This document shows positions 1 to 8,462 of a stretch of 50,386 nucleotides of DNA, piece after piece (within the stretch, counting starts at the first letter, position 1; every line of letters begins with the position of its first letter). Both the position numbers and the translations under genes were made by a program. Source of the stretch: an uncultured Bacteroidales bacterium (lineage in GTDB: Bacteria > Bacteroidota > Bacteroidia > Bacteroidales > P3); assembly GCA_947168515.1 (NCBI GenBank), contig CAMVMF010000017.1, positions 1 through 50,386 of the forward strand, in the 5' to 3' direction. Below the pieces are notes generated by a model. The model did no database searches and was not told the origin of the DNA. It was given only the letters and a program-made list of their open reading frames with translations.

Positions 1-164
1 CTGAACTATCGTTGTTCATCCATGGCAGAAGTATAAGAAATAGTTTATTCATGTTTTCTTTTGTTAATTGTATTATTTTGGGGCTTTGGTGTTCAATGGC
101 CATCTGCGTTCCAGGCAAAGCCCATTCCCTGAGGCAGATGTGTATTTGATATATTTTTCGGCTG

Positions 165-196
165 CAAAGTTACGACTTTTTTTTTATACGACCAAC
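165..196 (-). promoter_or_regulatory. Leftward Bacteroidota-type promoter candidate
   Basis: On the minus strand, TAACTTTG (165-172) fits the Bacteroidota -7 box TAnnTTTG. A GTTG (193-196) lies 20 bp upstream as a possible -33 box. It would drive a gene whose start lies beyond the left edge of the window. This rests on motif match and spacing only. Confidence 0.4.
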
Positions 197-300
197 TTTT
201 TTCACTCAAAATTATCTAGGTGTTTTTTTGTGTGGATAACGATTGTCTGGTATTGGCACATAGGCAAGGTCGTTTTCGTTCTCCATGGCACATAGTGTCA

Positions 301-900
301 CTATCGAAAGCCACGTTGCGGCGGATTTGCAATCCGCCGCAGTTGAATATGAGGATTTTTAATCCGACAACTTCTGATACAATAGCTTTTCTGCCACAGC
401 GGAAGTTTTTTGACTCGAACATGAAATGATTTGCATTAGCAGCAAACGGGGGGGGCTATGTTTAATGGCGGATTGCAAATCCTTATACTCAGTGGTGTCG
501 GATTGCAAATCCGCCACAGCAGAAAGTCCACAGGACTTTCTTCACTCCGAGACGCACGTGAGGTGTTGATTATTAGTCACCGCACTGCGCTTCGCTAAAT
601 ACTCCGCTGCGCTATCGAAAGTCCACAGGACTTTCTTCACAGTGTTATTAAAATTAAACCTCATCGAGGCTTCTTTATGGCTAATGCGGATAGTCATTTT
701 CATAGTATGTGCAAAGCCACATTTTTTATAATATAAAAGAGCATGAGTTCTGGTGTCATGGAGAAACTACCCTTTCCTATGGCTTTCAGAAGCACTTTCT
801 TTGCCTTCTTGGGCGGGCTTTTTCTTTTGATTTATAAAAAAGTTGTATCTTTGCATTTTCCTACGATTGAAGGAGGGAACTTTAATTGGCTATAAATTAA
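301..900. repeat. Gene-free region rich in short palindromes
   Basis: No credible gene lies between 1 and 914. Several perfect palindromes with 3-nt centres are visible: 317-341 (GCGGCGGATT arms), 470-482 and 500-512 (GGATT/AATCC arms), and two identical copies of GAAAGTCC-ACA-GGACTTTC at 522-540 and 617-635, each followed by TTCAC. At 577-600 a segment resembles the M2 module of the intergenic repeat family seen near 31.2 kb (CACCGCACTGCGC). At 644-672 a TTATTAAAATT followed by CCTC-ATC-GAGG resembles module M3. This appears to be a decayed or variant copy of that family. Confidence 0.6.
826..853 (+). promoter_or_regulatory. Promoter of the arcC operon (candidate)
   Basis: TATCTTTG at 846-853 matches the Bacteroidota -7 consensus TAnnTTTG exactly, with TTTG at 826-829 as -33 box and a 16-bp gap, slightly short of the usual spacing. 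It lies about 60 bp before the carbamate kinase start, so transcription would cover arcC and the three following genes. Confidence 0.55.
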
Positions 901-914
901 TAATATAAATTTAA

Positions 915-1850
915 ATGAGAAAATTAGCAGTAGTGGCTTTTGGCGGCAATGCACTCCTCCGTGGAGGCCAAAAGGGTACTTATCAGGAACAGATTGAGAA
1001 TGTGGAACAGACTTGCGAGTCGCTCTGCAATCTCCTGAAACGCAACTATAATATCGTCATTGGCCACGGCAACGGCCCCCAGGTGGGCAACGTGATGCTG
1101 CAGCATGAGGAAGGCAAACGTGCCGGCATCGAGGCCATGCCTATGGATTTCTGTGTCGCCGAGACCCAGGGCTCCATCGCCTACCTCATCGAGATGGGGC
1201 TGCGCAACGTCATGGCACGCCACGACATCCAGCGCGACGTGGTGACCCTCGTCACCCAGGTGGCCGTGAACAAGATCGACCCCATGTTCCAGAACCCCAC
1301 CAAACCTGTGGGGCCTTACTATACCAAGGAACAGGCCGACGAGCTGGCTGCCAAGACCGGAGCCACCTACAAGGAAGACCCCAAAGGCCGCGGCTGGCGC
1401 AAGGTGGTGCCTTCGCCCACTCCCCAGCGCATCAACAACATCAAGATTGTGAAGCAGTTGGCCAAAGCAGGCAATATCGTCGTCACCGTTGGCGGCGGCG
1501 GCATCCCCGTGGTGGAGGAGAGCGACTATGTGCGCGGCGTTGAGGCCGTCATCGACAAAGACCTGGCCAGTGCCCTCTGCGCCATAGAGATTGGTGCCGA
1601 CGAGTTCTACATCCTCACCGATGTGCCCAAGGTGTATATCAACTTCCGCAAGGAGAACGAGAAGGCCCTGGACACCATCACTGTGGCCGAGGCCAAGCAG
1701 TACCTGCAGGAAGGCCATTTCGCCGAAGGCAGCATGGCTCCGAAGATCCGTGCAGCCATCATCTTTGTGGAGAACGGCGGCAAGGAGTGCATCATCACCG
1801 AGGCCGGCCAGCTGGACAACCCCAACTGCGGCACCCGCATCGTACAGTAA
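915..1850 (+). CDS. arcC: Carbamate kinase
   Basis: This cytoplasmic enzyme of 311 residues is of normal family length. Carbamate kinase interconverts carbamoyl phosphate plus ADP and carbamate plus ATP, usually making ATP at the end of arginine, citrulline or purine breakdown. The N-terminus carries the amino-acid-kinase signature VAFGGNALL (residues 6-14), followed by a GHGNGPQVG nucleotide/substrate loop (about 50-58) and a glycine-rich VGGGGIPVV segment in the C-terminal half. The ornithine carbamoyltransferase three genes downstream on the same strand supplies carbamoyl phosphate from citrulline, which supports a catabolic role. No arginine deiminase is in the window. Identification is firm; the direction of flux is inferred. 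Confidence 0.95.
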   Translation: MRKLAVVAFGGNALLRGGQKGTYQEQIENVEQTCESLCNLLKRNYNIVIGHGNGPQVGNVMLQHEEGKRAGIEAMPMDFCVAETQGSIAYLIEMGLRNVMARHDIQRDVVTLVTQVAVNKIDPMFQNPTKPVGPYYTKEQADELAAKTGATYKEDPKGRGWRKVVPSPTPQRINNIKIVKQLAKAGNIVVTVGGGGIPVVEESDYVRGVEAVIDKDLASALCAIEIGADEFYILTDVPKVYINFRKENEKALDTITVAEAKQYLQEGHFAEGSMAPKIRAAIIFVENGGKECIITEAGQLDNPNCGTRIVQ

Positions 1851-1910
1851 TTTGTACGAATCATTATTGTTGTTAACTGAGCAAAGATCATTAGTATTGT
1901 ATTATCGATA

Positions 1911-2330
1911 ATGGAGGATCTTATCAAACGAAAACCATTCCGAATACTGATGTTTGCAATAGCACTGCTGGGGGCTGTTGCCCTGGCAGCGGGTGCTGTG
2001 CTGAGGCATAGAGGCTGGGGAGAATACGAGTATGTTGTGATGGCCGGGGGAGGGCTGCTGATTGTCTTTTCGCTCTTCCTGTTCGCCATTTTCCCCTACC
2101 ACGCCAAAAACGACAATATGGCCAAGAACATGCGCCTGGAACCCATCTGGGATTTTTCGATGAAAATGACGGGGTGGGCCTTGTCGGCATGCCTGCTCTT
2201 TGTGATATTCAGAGTGGAACATTTGGCCGTCCAGAGGACCCTGATGGTGCTGAGTGCCATCTGCTTAATTGCCACCATAGGCTGCTGGATTTATTATATT
2301 GTGCAAAAAAATCAGTTTGGAAACCGCTAA
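1911..2330 (+). CDS. Four-helix membrane protein, unknown function
   Basis: This is a 139-residue protein with four predicted hydrophobic segments (about residues 12-30, 42-62, 83-100 and 108-130) and charged ends, so it is an inner-membrane protein. It starts 60 bp after arcC and is followed after 27 bp by a gene of the same size and topology, suggesting an old tandem duplication. No catalytic motif is seen. Position between carbamate kinase and ornithine carbamoyltransferase makes co-transcription likely. A transport role for citrulline or ornithine is unlikely at this size; its function is unknown. Confidence 0.8.
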   Translation: MEDLIKRKPFRILMFAIALLGAVALAAGAVLRHRGWGEYEYVVMAGGGLLIVFSLFLFAIFPYHAKNDNMAKNMRLEPIWDFSMKMTGWALSACLLFVIFRVEHLAVQRTLMVLSAICLIATIGCWIYYIVQKNQFGNR

Positions 2331-2357
2331 TAGTCTCCCTTCCTAAAGAAATCAGAA

Positions 2358-2795
2358 ATGGCTAACAACTCTTTGCTTGATAGGCTACAGGACGAACCCA
2401 ATTTCAAGCCCTTTATGAAAAAGGTGGCCTTGATGGGTGCTGTCATTACCCTGGCTGGCGGACTGCTGAGGCTGACCACTTGCGATGCCTATGGCTTGCT
2501 TATTGTCGGCATGGGCATGCTGGCCGTCGTCTCATTTCTGCTGCCAAGGATCTTTCCGCAGCGCGACGACAGCGAGACGGAGTACGCCCTACGCACATGG
2601 TGGCAGTTGGCCCTGCGCCTGAGTGGGTGGGGCTTCGCGGTGCTGTTGATGGGCATTCTGTTCACCATCCTCCACTGGCCCGGCGGCAGAATGTTGCTGG
2701 TGGTTGGCGGCGGCAGCGTGGCGATAAGCCTACTGGCATGGCTCTGGTACCTAAGGAGACGTGAAAAATGGAAAGAATTAGATATAGATAAATAA
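2358..2795 (+). CDS. Four-helix membrane protein, paralogue of the preceding gene
   Basis: This 145-residue protein has four hydrophobic segments arranged as in the preceding gene. Both share a short charged N-terminus, a first helix after a Phe-rich stretch, a helix ending in IFP, and a Trp-containing third helix after a charged loop. The third helix contains FTILHWPGG, which resembles the KIMHWPG motif in the first part of the gliding motor protein GldL, but the rest of GldL is absent. It precedes the carbamoyltransferase by 18 bp and is probably in the same operon. Function is unknown. Confidence 0.8.
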   Translation: MANNSLLDRLQDEPNFKPFMKKVALMGAVITLAGGLLRLTTCDAYGLLIVGMGMLAVVSFLLPRIFPQRDDSETEYALRTWWQLALRLSGWGFAVLLMGILFTILHWPGGRMLLVVGGGSVAISLLAWLWYLRRREKWKELDIDK

Positions 2796-2813
2796 AAATC
2801 AAATCAACAAAAC

Positions 2814-3815
2814 ATGGCTTACAATTTAAGAAATCGTAATTTTCTGAAGATCTTAGACTTCAGTCCCAAGGAACTTAACTATTTGCTGGATTTGGCCCGC
2901 GACCTGAAACGCGCCAAATATGCCGGCACCGAGCAGCCCAAATTGAAGGGCAAGAACATCGCCCTGATTTTTGAGAAGACCTCCACCCGTACCCGTTGCG
3001 CTTTTGAGGTAGGTGCTAAGGACCAGGGCGCCCATGTGACCTATCTGGGTCCCACCGGCAGCCAGATTGGCGTGAAAGAGAGCATGAAGGACACCGCCCG
3101 CGTGCTGGGTCGCATGTTCGACGGCATCGAGTATCGTGGCTTCACTCAGGAGACTGTTGAAGAACTGGCCAAATATGCTGGCGTTCCCGTTTGGAACGGC
3201 CTCACCAACGAGAGCCACCCCACCCAGATCCTGGCAGACTTCCTCACCATGCAGGAGCATGTCAACAAGCCCCTCAGCGAAGTGACTTTCGCTTATGTTG
3301 GCGACGCTCGCTTCAACATGGGCAACAGCCTGATGGTTGGCGGTGCCAAGATGGGCATGGATGTCCGCATCGTGGCCCCCAAGAAACTCCAGCCGGATGC
3401 CAAACTGGTGAAGACCTGCAAAGAGATCGCTAAGGAGACTGGTGCTACCGTTACCGTTACCGACGACCCCGTGAAGGGCGTGAAGGGCTGCGACTTCATC
3501 TACACCGACGTATGGGTCAGCATGGGCGAACCCGACGAGGTCTGGAAAGAGCGTATCGACATGCTGATGCCTTACCAGGTGAATGCTCAGATGATGAAGA
3601 ACACCGGCAACCCCAACTGCAAATTCATGCACTGCCTGCCCGCTTACCACAATCTGGAGACCAAGGTGGGCCGCGACGTGAACGCTAAGTTCGGTCTGGA
3701 CGGCATCGAGGTTACCGAAGAGGTGTTCGAGAGCGAGAACAGCATCGTCTTCGACGAGGCCGAGAACCGCATGCACACCATCAAGGCCGTCATGGTGGCC
3801 ACTTTGGGTGACTAA
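2814..3815 (+). CDS. argF: Ornithine carbamoyltransferase
   Basis: This 333-residue cytosolic enzyme, probably trimeric, transfers the carbamoyl group between carbamoyl phosphate and ornithine/citrulline. The carbamoyl phosphate site STRTR is near residue 57, HPTQ near 134, and the ornithine loop HCLPAYH near 273. The length and the SQIGVKES segment match the E. coli ArgF/ArcB type rather than the acetylornithine (ArgF') transcarbamylase common in Bacteroides. Linkage to carbamate kinase favours a catabolic (arcB-like) use, but sequence alone does not separate anabolic from catabolic enzymes. A strong terminator follows 45 bp after the stop. Confidence 0.95.
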   Translation: MAYNLRNRNFLKILDFSPKELNYLLDLARDLKRAKYAGTEQPKLKGKNIALIFEKTSTRTRCAFEVGAKDQGAHVTYLGPTGSQIGVKESMKDTARVLGRMFDGIEYRGFTQETVEELAKYAGVPVWNGLTNESHPTQILADFLTMQEHVNKPLSEVTFAYVGDARFNMGNSLMVGGAKMGMDVRIVAPKKLQPDAKLVKTCKEIAKETGATVTVTDDPVKGVKGCDFIYTDVWVSMGEPDEVWKERIDMLMPYQVNAQMMKNTGNPNCKFMHCLPAYHNLETKVGRDVNAKFGLDGIEVTEEVFESENSIVFDEAENRMHTIKAVMVATLGD

Positions 3816-3860
3816 TTCTTTTGAACGACCCTGTCGATGCAGGGTTGTCTGCTTTTTAAT

Positions 3861-3899
3861 AAAAAAGGGGGACTTCTTTTATTTGAAGCCCCCTTTTTT
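3861..3899 (+). terminator. Intrinsic terminator of the arcC-argF operon
   Basis: A-rich 5' flank, stem GGGGG(A)CTTC (3867-3876) paired with GAAGCCCCC (3885-3893), 8-nt loop and a six-T run (3894-3899). Because the 5' side is also A-rich it could work in both directions. Confidence 0.85.
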
Positions 3900-3967
3900 G
3901 TGTCCATTGTTATTGTTGGCGAGACCGTTTCTTGAGATATTGCGTTCCGTCTTTCCCAACAGTAGTA

Positions 3968-4205
3968 AACCCAAATCGGTCATTGGGGTTTGTGCCAGAT
4001 TAGTTTTTATTACGAGCAGATTGGCCACATCGCTGGCGACGGCGTGAAGAAAGCATCCAGTGGATGGTTTCGATAGCGAAGCGGAGAACAAAGCTACGAC
4101 GAGGCAGGGATGTGGTCAAGATGCCGGAAGAAATGCCGAGATGGGCAAAAATGACTTGAAAAACCTAAAATAATAGAGAAGTCGGCCTAATGACCGATTT
4201 GGGTT
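3968..4205. repeat. MITE-like unit with 17-bp terminal inverted repeats
   Basis: The 17-mer at 3968-3984 (AACCCAAATCGGTCATT) is the exact reverse complement of 4189-4205. The ends enclose about 200 bp with no credible gene. Inside, 4073-4091 is the exact reverse complement of the last 19 bases of the window (50368-50386), so part of the unit belongs to a dispersed repeat. No clear target-site duplication is visible. It could be a miniature transposable element or a long hairpin. Confidence 0.55.
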
Positions 4206-4301
4206 AAACTATCTATGCTTTTTCTCACTTGATTTTTAGCCTATTTCCTTTACTAATCCGTGTTTTTTTGCAGCGTTTTTCTCTATATTGAGAAAAAATA
4301 T

Positions 4302-4309
4302 TATTTTTG
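4302..4309 (+). promoter_or_regulatory. -7 box upstream of the lipoprotein gene (candidate)
   Basis: TATTTTTG fits TAnnTTTG and lies 40 bp before the ATG at 4350. A convincing -33 box at normal spacing is not seen. Confidence 0.4.
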
Positions 4310-4349
4310 CAATCCGAAAATAACATATTCACTTATAAAATTCAACAGT

Positions 4350-5795
4350 ATGAAAAAGATTTTAAGTTTGCTAAGTATAGTGACTTTTTGCTCACTTATG
4401 CTTGTTTCTTGCAACAAGGAGTACACCATCACGGTGCAATCCAACAACGATGCTTGGGGCACCGTTACGGGAGGCGGCACCTATGCCAATGGCTCTACGG
4501 CCACTTTGACTGCTGTGCCCGCATCAGGCTATTACTTTAATACTTGGAACGACGGTAATACCGACAATCCCCGCGTGATTACGGTTAGCGGCAACGCCAC
4601 CTATATTGCCACTTTCAGCGATAACCCCGGTGGTGGCGGCACCGTCGACCCCCAATCACTTACTGGCACAATCGATGCCAATCGCACGCTTCCCGACCTG
4701 GGACTGCCTATCGACTATATTGTAGAGTCCTGGGTGAGCCTCGAGGGCAACGCCTGCTTGACGATTGAACCCGGTGTGACGATTGCCTTTGCAACTGTGG
4801 GTGGCGAGATTCTCGTTGGCGAGAATGCAGGCCTGAAAATGGTAGGTACCCCCGACAAACACATCGTTCTGCGTGGACCTTCCACCTCTACGGGTGTAGG
4901 CTCATGGACAGGCGTTACCTATACTTCTGTCCGCACCGACAACCAGATGGCTTATGTCGACTTTATCAATGGTGGCCATGAGGATGCCGTGGTCAACATC
5001 AATGGTGGCAAGGTGGCTATGGACAACTGCACCATTGACGGCTCTGCCGCTAATGGTGTGCTGGCAGGAGGAAGTAGAGACTGCTTCTATTCTTTCAACA
5101 ACAATACCATCCGCCGCTGCCAGCAATATCCTATTCAACTGGGAGAAATAATGCTGGTCAACCAGATTGGCACGGGTAATGTTTTTGAGTCCAATACGAA
5201 TAATTATGTGAACGTTAATTATTTGTATGTTGAAGAAGATCAAGAGGTCACCTTCTCCAATATTTCCATTCCTTATTATCTGTCCGACGGGCTATTCGTT
5301 CCCAATAATGCTAAATTCATCGTTAATGCAGGTGTTACCATTCTGATGGCAATGAACAGCACAATGTACATCGCCGAGCAGGGATATTTTCAAATTAACG
5401 GAACTGCTGACAATCCGGTAATAATCAGAGGATTGGAGGATGAACCTGCCTATTGGCTAGGCATTAGTTTCCGTAGCGACAGGAACAATCATGGCGGCAA
5501 CTACATTCGCAACGCCCGCATAGAAGGCTGTGGGGGCAGCTCTGACCTGCCAGCATTGAATTTGGAATACGATTTTGATATCAATCTGGAGAATGTTGCT
5601 TTCGGCAGCACCACTTGGGGTATAGGACTTACCGTTCCCAGCGAATGGAATGACGATACTGAGACGTATGAACTGCAATGGGATGAGCTGAATATGTCCG
5701 CCACAGGCCTCACATTCCAATGCGACCTTGGCGAGGTCTTTGACTATGGCACCCAAACTGTGTATGATGCCAGCAACCTCCCCACGAGCCACTAA
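4350..5795 (+). CDS. Surface lipoprotein with InlB-type repeat and beta-helix-like region
   Basis: The 481-residue product begins with a lipoprotein signal peptide ending in a lipobox (LMLVSC, Cys near residue 21). The ATG at 4350 is chosen because it places this signal peptide at the N-terminus; an in-frame extension upstream overlaps the likely promoter. Residues about 25-90 form one bacterial/InlB-B repeat (TITVQSNN, YANGSTATLTA, GYYFNTW, YIATF). The rest is rich in Gly, Asn and short beta strands, with phrases typical of right-handed parallel beta-helix proteins (LTIEPGVTIAF, FVNGT-like turns, PVIIRG). It is probably anchored in the outer membrane and exposed. The ligand is unknown. It is monocistronic, followed by its own terminator. 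Confidence 0.85.
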   Translation: MKKILSLLSIVTFCSLMLVSCNKEYTITVQSNNDAWGTVTGGGTYANGSTATLTAVPASGYYFNTWNDGNTDNPRVITVSGNATYIATFSDNPGGGGTVDPQSLTGTIDANRTLPDLGLPIDYIVESWVSLEGNACLTIEPGVTIAFATVGGEILVGENAGLKMVGTPDKHIVLRGPSTSTGVGSWTGVTYTSVRTDNQMAYVDFINGGHEDAVVNINGGKVAMDNCTIDGSAANGVLAGGSRDCFYSFNNNTIRRCQQYPIQLGEIMLVNQIGTGNVFESNTNNYVNVNYLYVEEDQEVTFSNISIPYYLSDGLFVPNNAKFIVNAGVTILMAMNSTMYIAEQGYFQINGTADNPVIIRGLEDEPAYWLGISFRSDRNNHGGNYIRNARIEGCGGSSDLPALNLEYDFDINLENVAFGSTTWGIGLTVPSEWNDDTETYELQWDELNMSATGLTFQCDLGEVFDYGTQTVYDASNLPTSH

Positions 5796-5815
5796 GTCTT
5801 GATTGAATAATGTGA

Positions 5816-5857
5816 AGTGTACAATGGCCGCCCAGGCGGTTGTTGTACACTTTTTTT
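5816..5857 (+). terminator. Intrinsic terminator after the lipoprotein
   Basis: The outer stem AGTGTACAA (5816-5824) pairs with TTGTACACT (5843-5851), the inner stem CCGCC (5828-5832) pairs with GGCGG (5835-5839), and a T run follows from 5851. Confidence 0.85.
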
Positions 5858-6138
5858 CTAAGGTCTACTCTCGGCACCCCACCTATTTCAGGCTATTAAC
5901 CACCCTCTAGGTTCCTTTCTGCTCTTATGACTTTTGGCCATGGATAGGCGCGTTGTTCAGACAAATACATGCTTCGGCTCAGCGTGTGGGAATAATACAT
6001 TTTTTTTACATCTATATATAATAAACCTTGACTTTGTGCGTTACATAAACATTAGATTGAGGAGGAGAAACGGGTGTTGGGGTTATAATTATCTGGTAAA
6101 TAACGCTTCGCACACCAGCGAGGTTTAAATAGTATACA

Positions 6139-7194
6139 ATGAAACTGTCTTATTACAATTTCAATCTCCCGAAGGAGTTGATTGCTGAGAAACCGGCCAA
6201 ACAGCGTGATGAGGCCCGCATGATGGTTCTGCACCGCGACACGAAAACCATCGAACACCGCATCTTCAAAGATCTGATTGAGTATTTGAACCCTGGCGAT
6301 GCCGTGGTGGCCAACAACACCAAGGTCTTTCCAGCATTGCTCTATGGTGAGAAAGAGAAGACCGGTGCCAGCATCACGGTGTTTCTGCAACGCGAGCTGA
6401 ACCGCGATATGCGTCTGTGGGATGTCATTGTCGACCCCGCACGTAAAATACGTATTGGCAACAAGCTCTATTTCGGACCCAACGAGTCGCTCGTGGCCGA
6501 GGTAATCGACAATACCACTTCGCGCGGCCGCACGGTGCGTTTCCTTTTCGATGGCACCCACGAGGAGTTTATCAAGCATATCCGCAGCCTGGGGCATACC
6601 CCGTTGCCCGACGAGTTGCGTGCGATGCGCAATATAGAGAATTACGATGCCGAGCGCTACCAGACCATCTATGCCAAGCACGAGGGTGCCGTGGCCGCTC
6701 CCATCGCCGGATTCCATTTCAGCCGCGAGCTGCTCAAGCGTTTCGAAATCAACGATGTGCAGTGGCTCGAACTAACATTGCATTGCGGCATGGGCAATTT
6801 CAAGAGCATCGATGTCGAAGACCTCTCCAAGCACCGTATGGATGCCGAAGAGATGAGCATCTCGCAGGAGGTGTGCGATGCCATTATGGACACCAAGAAG
6901 GCCGAACACAGGGTGTGTGCCGTGGGTACCGACGTGATGCGTGCCTTGGAAAGTGCCGTCACCATCCTCGGCAAAATCAGTGCCTACGATGGTTGGACCA
7001 ATAAGTTCATCTATCCCCCTTACAACTTCTCCATAGCAGACATGATGGTCACCAACTTCCACCACCCCAAGTCTTCTCATTACATCATGGTGTGCGCCTT
7101 TGGCGGTCCTGAATTTGTCAGCTATGCCTACGATATCGCTATCCGCGAGAAGTACAAGTTCTCCACCTACGGCGATGCCATGCTCATCCTATGA
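6139..7194 (+). CDS. queA: tRNA preQ1(34) S-adenosylmethionine ribosyltransferase-isomerase
   Basis: QueA moves the ribosyl part of S-adenosylmethionine to preQ1 at the wobble base of tRNA, forming epoxyqueuosine. The 351-residue length is normal. Family segments are clear: [11 protein letters not shown] near the start, [45 protein letters not shown], and the C-terminal [12 protein letters not shown] motif. The start is supported by the canonical FNLPKELIA onset a few residues in. The stop overlaps the next start (ATGA at 7191-7194), so translation with rarA is probably coupled. In many Bacteroidota queA sits beside truB; here truB is about 8 kb away on the other strand. Confidence 0.97.
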   Translation: MKLSYYNFNLPKELIAEKPAKQRDEARMMVLHRDTKTIEHRIFKDLIEYLNPGDAVVANNTKVFPALLYGEKEKTGASITVFLQRELNRDMRLWDVIVDPARKIRIGNKLYFGPNESLVAEVIDNTTSRGRTVRFLFDGTHEEFIKHIRSLGHTPLPDELRAMRNIENYDAERYQTIYAKHEGAVAAPIAGFHFSRELLKRFEINDVQWLELTLHCGMGNFKSIDVEDLSKHRMDAEEMSISQEVCDAIMDTKKAEHRVCAVGTDVMRALESAVTILGKISAYDGWTNKFIYPPYNFSIADMMVTNFHHPKSSHYIMVCAFGGPEFVSYAYDIAIREKYKFSTYGDAMLIL

Positions 7195-8444
7195 TACCTT
7201 TAGCTGAGATTTTAAGACCCAAGGGTCTTGACGAATATATAGGGCAACAGCACCTGGTTGGACCAGGTGCTGTTTTGCGCACTTTGATAGAGAGCGGTAA
7301 TATCCCGTCCATGATTTTTTGGGGACCTCCGGGAATCGGCAAAACCACGTTGGCAATGGTCATCAGCCAGACCCTCAACCGGCCCTTCCATACCCTCAGC
7401 GCCATCAGCAGTGGCGTCAAAGAGGTGCGCGAGGTCATCGAGAAGGCCAAGAGCGAAGAGGGCGCCATCCTCTTTATCGATGAGATTCATCGCTTTTCCA
7501 AGAGCCAGCAAGACTCTCTGCTGGGGGCTGTCGAGCGGGGTATTGTAACCCTGATAGGCGCCACCACCGAAAATCCCTCCTTCGAGGTCATCTCGGCTCT
7601 GCTCTCCCGCTGCCAAGTATATGTGCTGAAAGAGTTTGGCGAGGCCGAGATGCGGCAGCTGCTCGCCAGTGCCATCAAATACTATGCCTCCCAAGGCCGT
7701 GAGGTTTCTGCCCCCGAGGTAGAGGCTCTGTTCCGCATCTCGGGAGGCGATGCCCGCAAACTCCTCAACGCCATCGAACTGGTGGTCAACAACAGCCCCG
7801 CCGGCCCTGTGGTCATAGACAATGCCCACACCACGCAGGTCATCCAGCAGAACCTGGCGTTATACGACAAAAAAGGCGAAATGCACTACGACATCATCAG
7901 TGCCTTTATCAAGTCGATGCGGGGCAGCGACCCCAATGCCGCCGTCTATTGGCTGGCGCGTATGATAGAGGGGGGAGAGGACCCTGTCTTCATAGCCCGC
8001 CGCATGCTGATTTTTGCCTCTGAGGATATCGGCAACAGCAACCCCAACGCCTTGCTGCTGGCCAATGCCTGTTTCGATGCCGTCACCAAGATCGGCTACC
8101 CCGAATGCCGCCTCACCCTGTCGCAGTGCTGTGTCTACCTTGCCTCCTCGGTGAAGAGCAACAGCACCTATGTGGCTCTCCAGAATGCCCAGCAGATGGT
8201 GCACCAGACCGGCGACCTGCCCGTGCCGCTGCATATCCGCAATGCCCCCACCAAACTGATGAAGCAGATGGGCTATGGCGACGGGTATAAATATGCCCAC
8301 GACTATCAGGGCAATTTCGTCGACCAGGAATTTTTGCCCGATGCTCTCCGCGGCATGAAATTCTACGAGCCCGGCCAGAATCCTAGAGAGGAGGAGACCC
8401 GCAGGCAACTAAGAGAGCGATGGAAGACAAAGTACAACTATTAG
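7191..8444 (+). CDS. rarA: Replication-associated recombination ATPase RarA/MgsA
   Basis: This 417-residue clamp-loader-like AAA+ ATPase acts at stalled replication forks with SSB. Walker A is GPPGIGKTT (about 45-53), Walker B is [10 protein letters not shown] (about 94-103), the sensor 1 segment is GATTENPSF, and the C-terminal tetramerisation region contains the family signatures [16 protein letters not shown] and [12 protein letters not shown]. The N-terminus begins with the typical [17 protein letters not shown]. It overlaps queA by 4 bp and precedes the ABC-F gene by 18 bp. Confidence 0.96.
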   Translation: MIPLAEILRPKGLDEYIGQQHLVGPGAVLRTLIESGNIPSMIFWGPPGIGKTTLAMVISQTLNRPFHTLSAISSGVKEVREVIEKAKSEEGAILFIDEIHRFSKSQQDSLLGAVERGIVTLIGATTENPSFEVISALLSRCQVYVLKEFGEAEMRQLLASAIKYYASQGREVSAPEVEALFRISGGDARKLLNAIELVVNNSPAGPVVIDNAHTTQVIQQNLALYDKKGEMHYDIISAFIKSMRGSDPNAAVYWLARMIEGGEDPVFIARRMLIFASEDIGNSNPNALLLANACFDAVTKIGYPECRLTLSQCCVYLASSVKSNSTYVALQNAQQMVHQTGDLPVPLHIRNAPTKLMKQMGYGDGYKYAHDYQGNFVDQEFLPDALRGMKFYEPGQNPREEETRRQLRERWKTKYNY

Positions 8445-8462
8445 AGGATTCATTGAAGAAGT

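Noticed and set aside
915..3815. Complete arginine deiminase pathway
   Set aside because: Only carbamate kinase and the carbamoyltransferase are present; no deiminase (arcA) or antiporter (arcD) is in the window.
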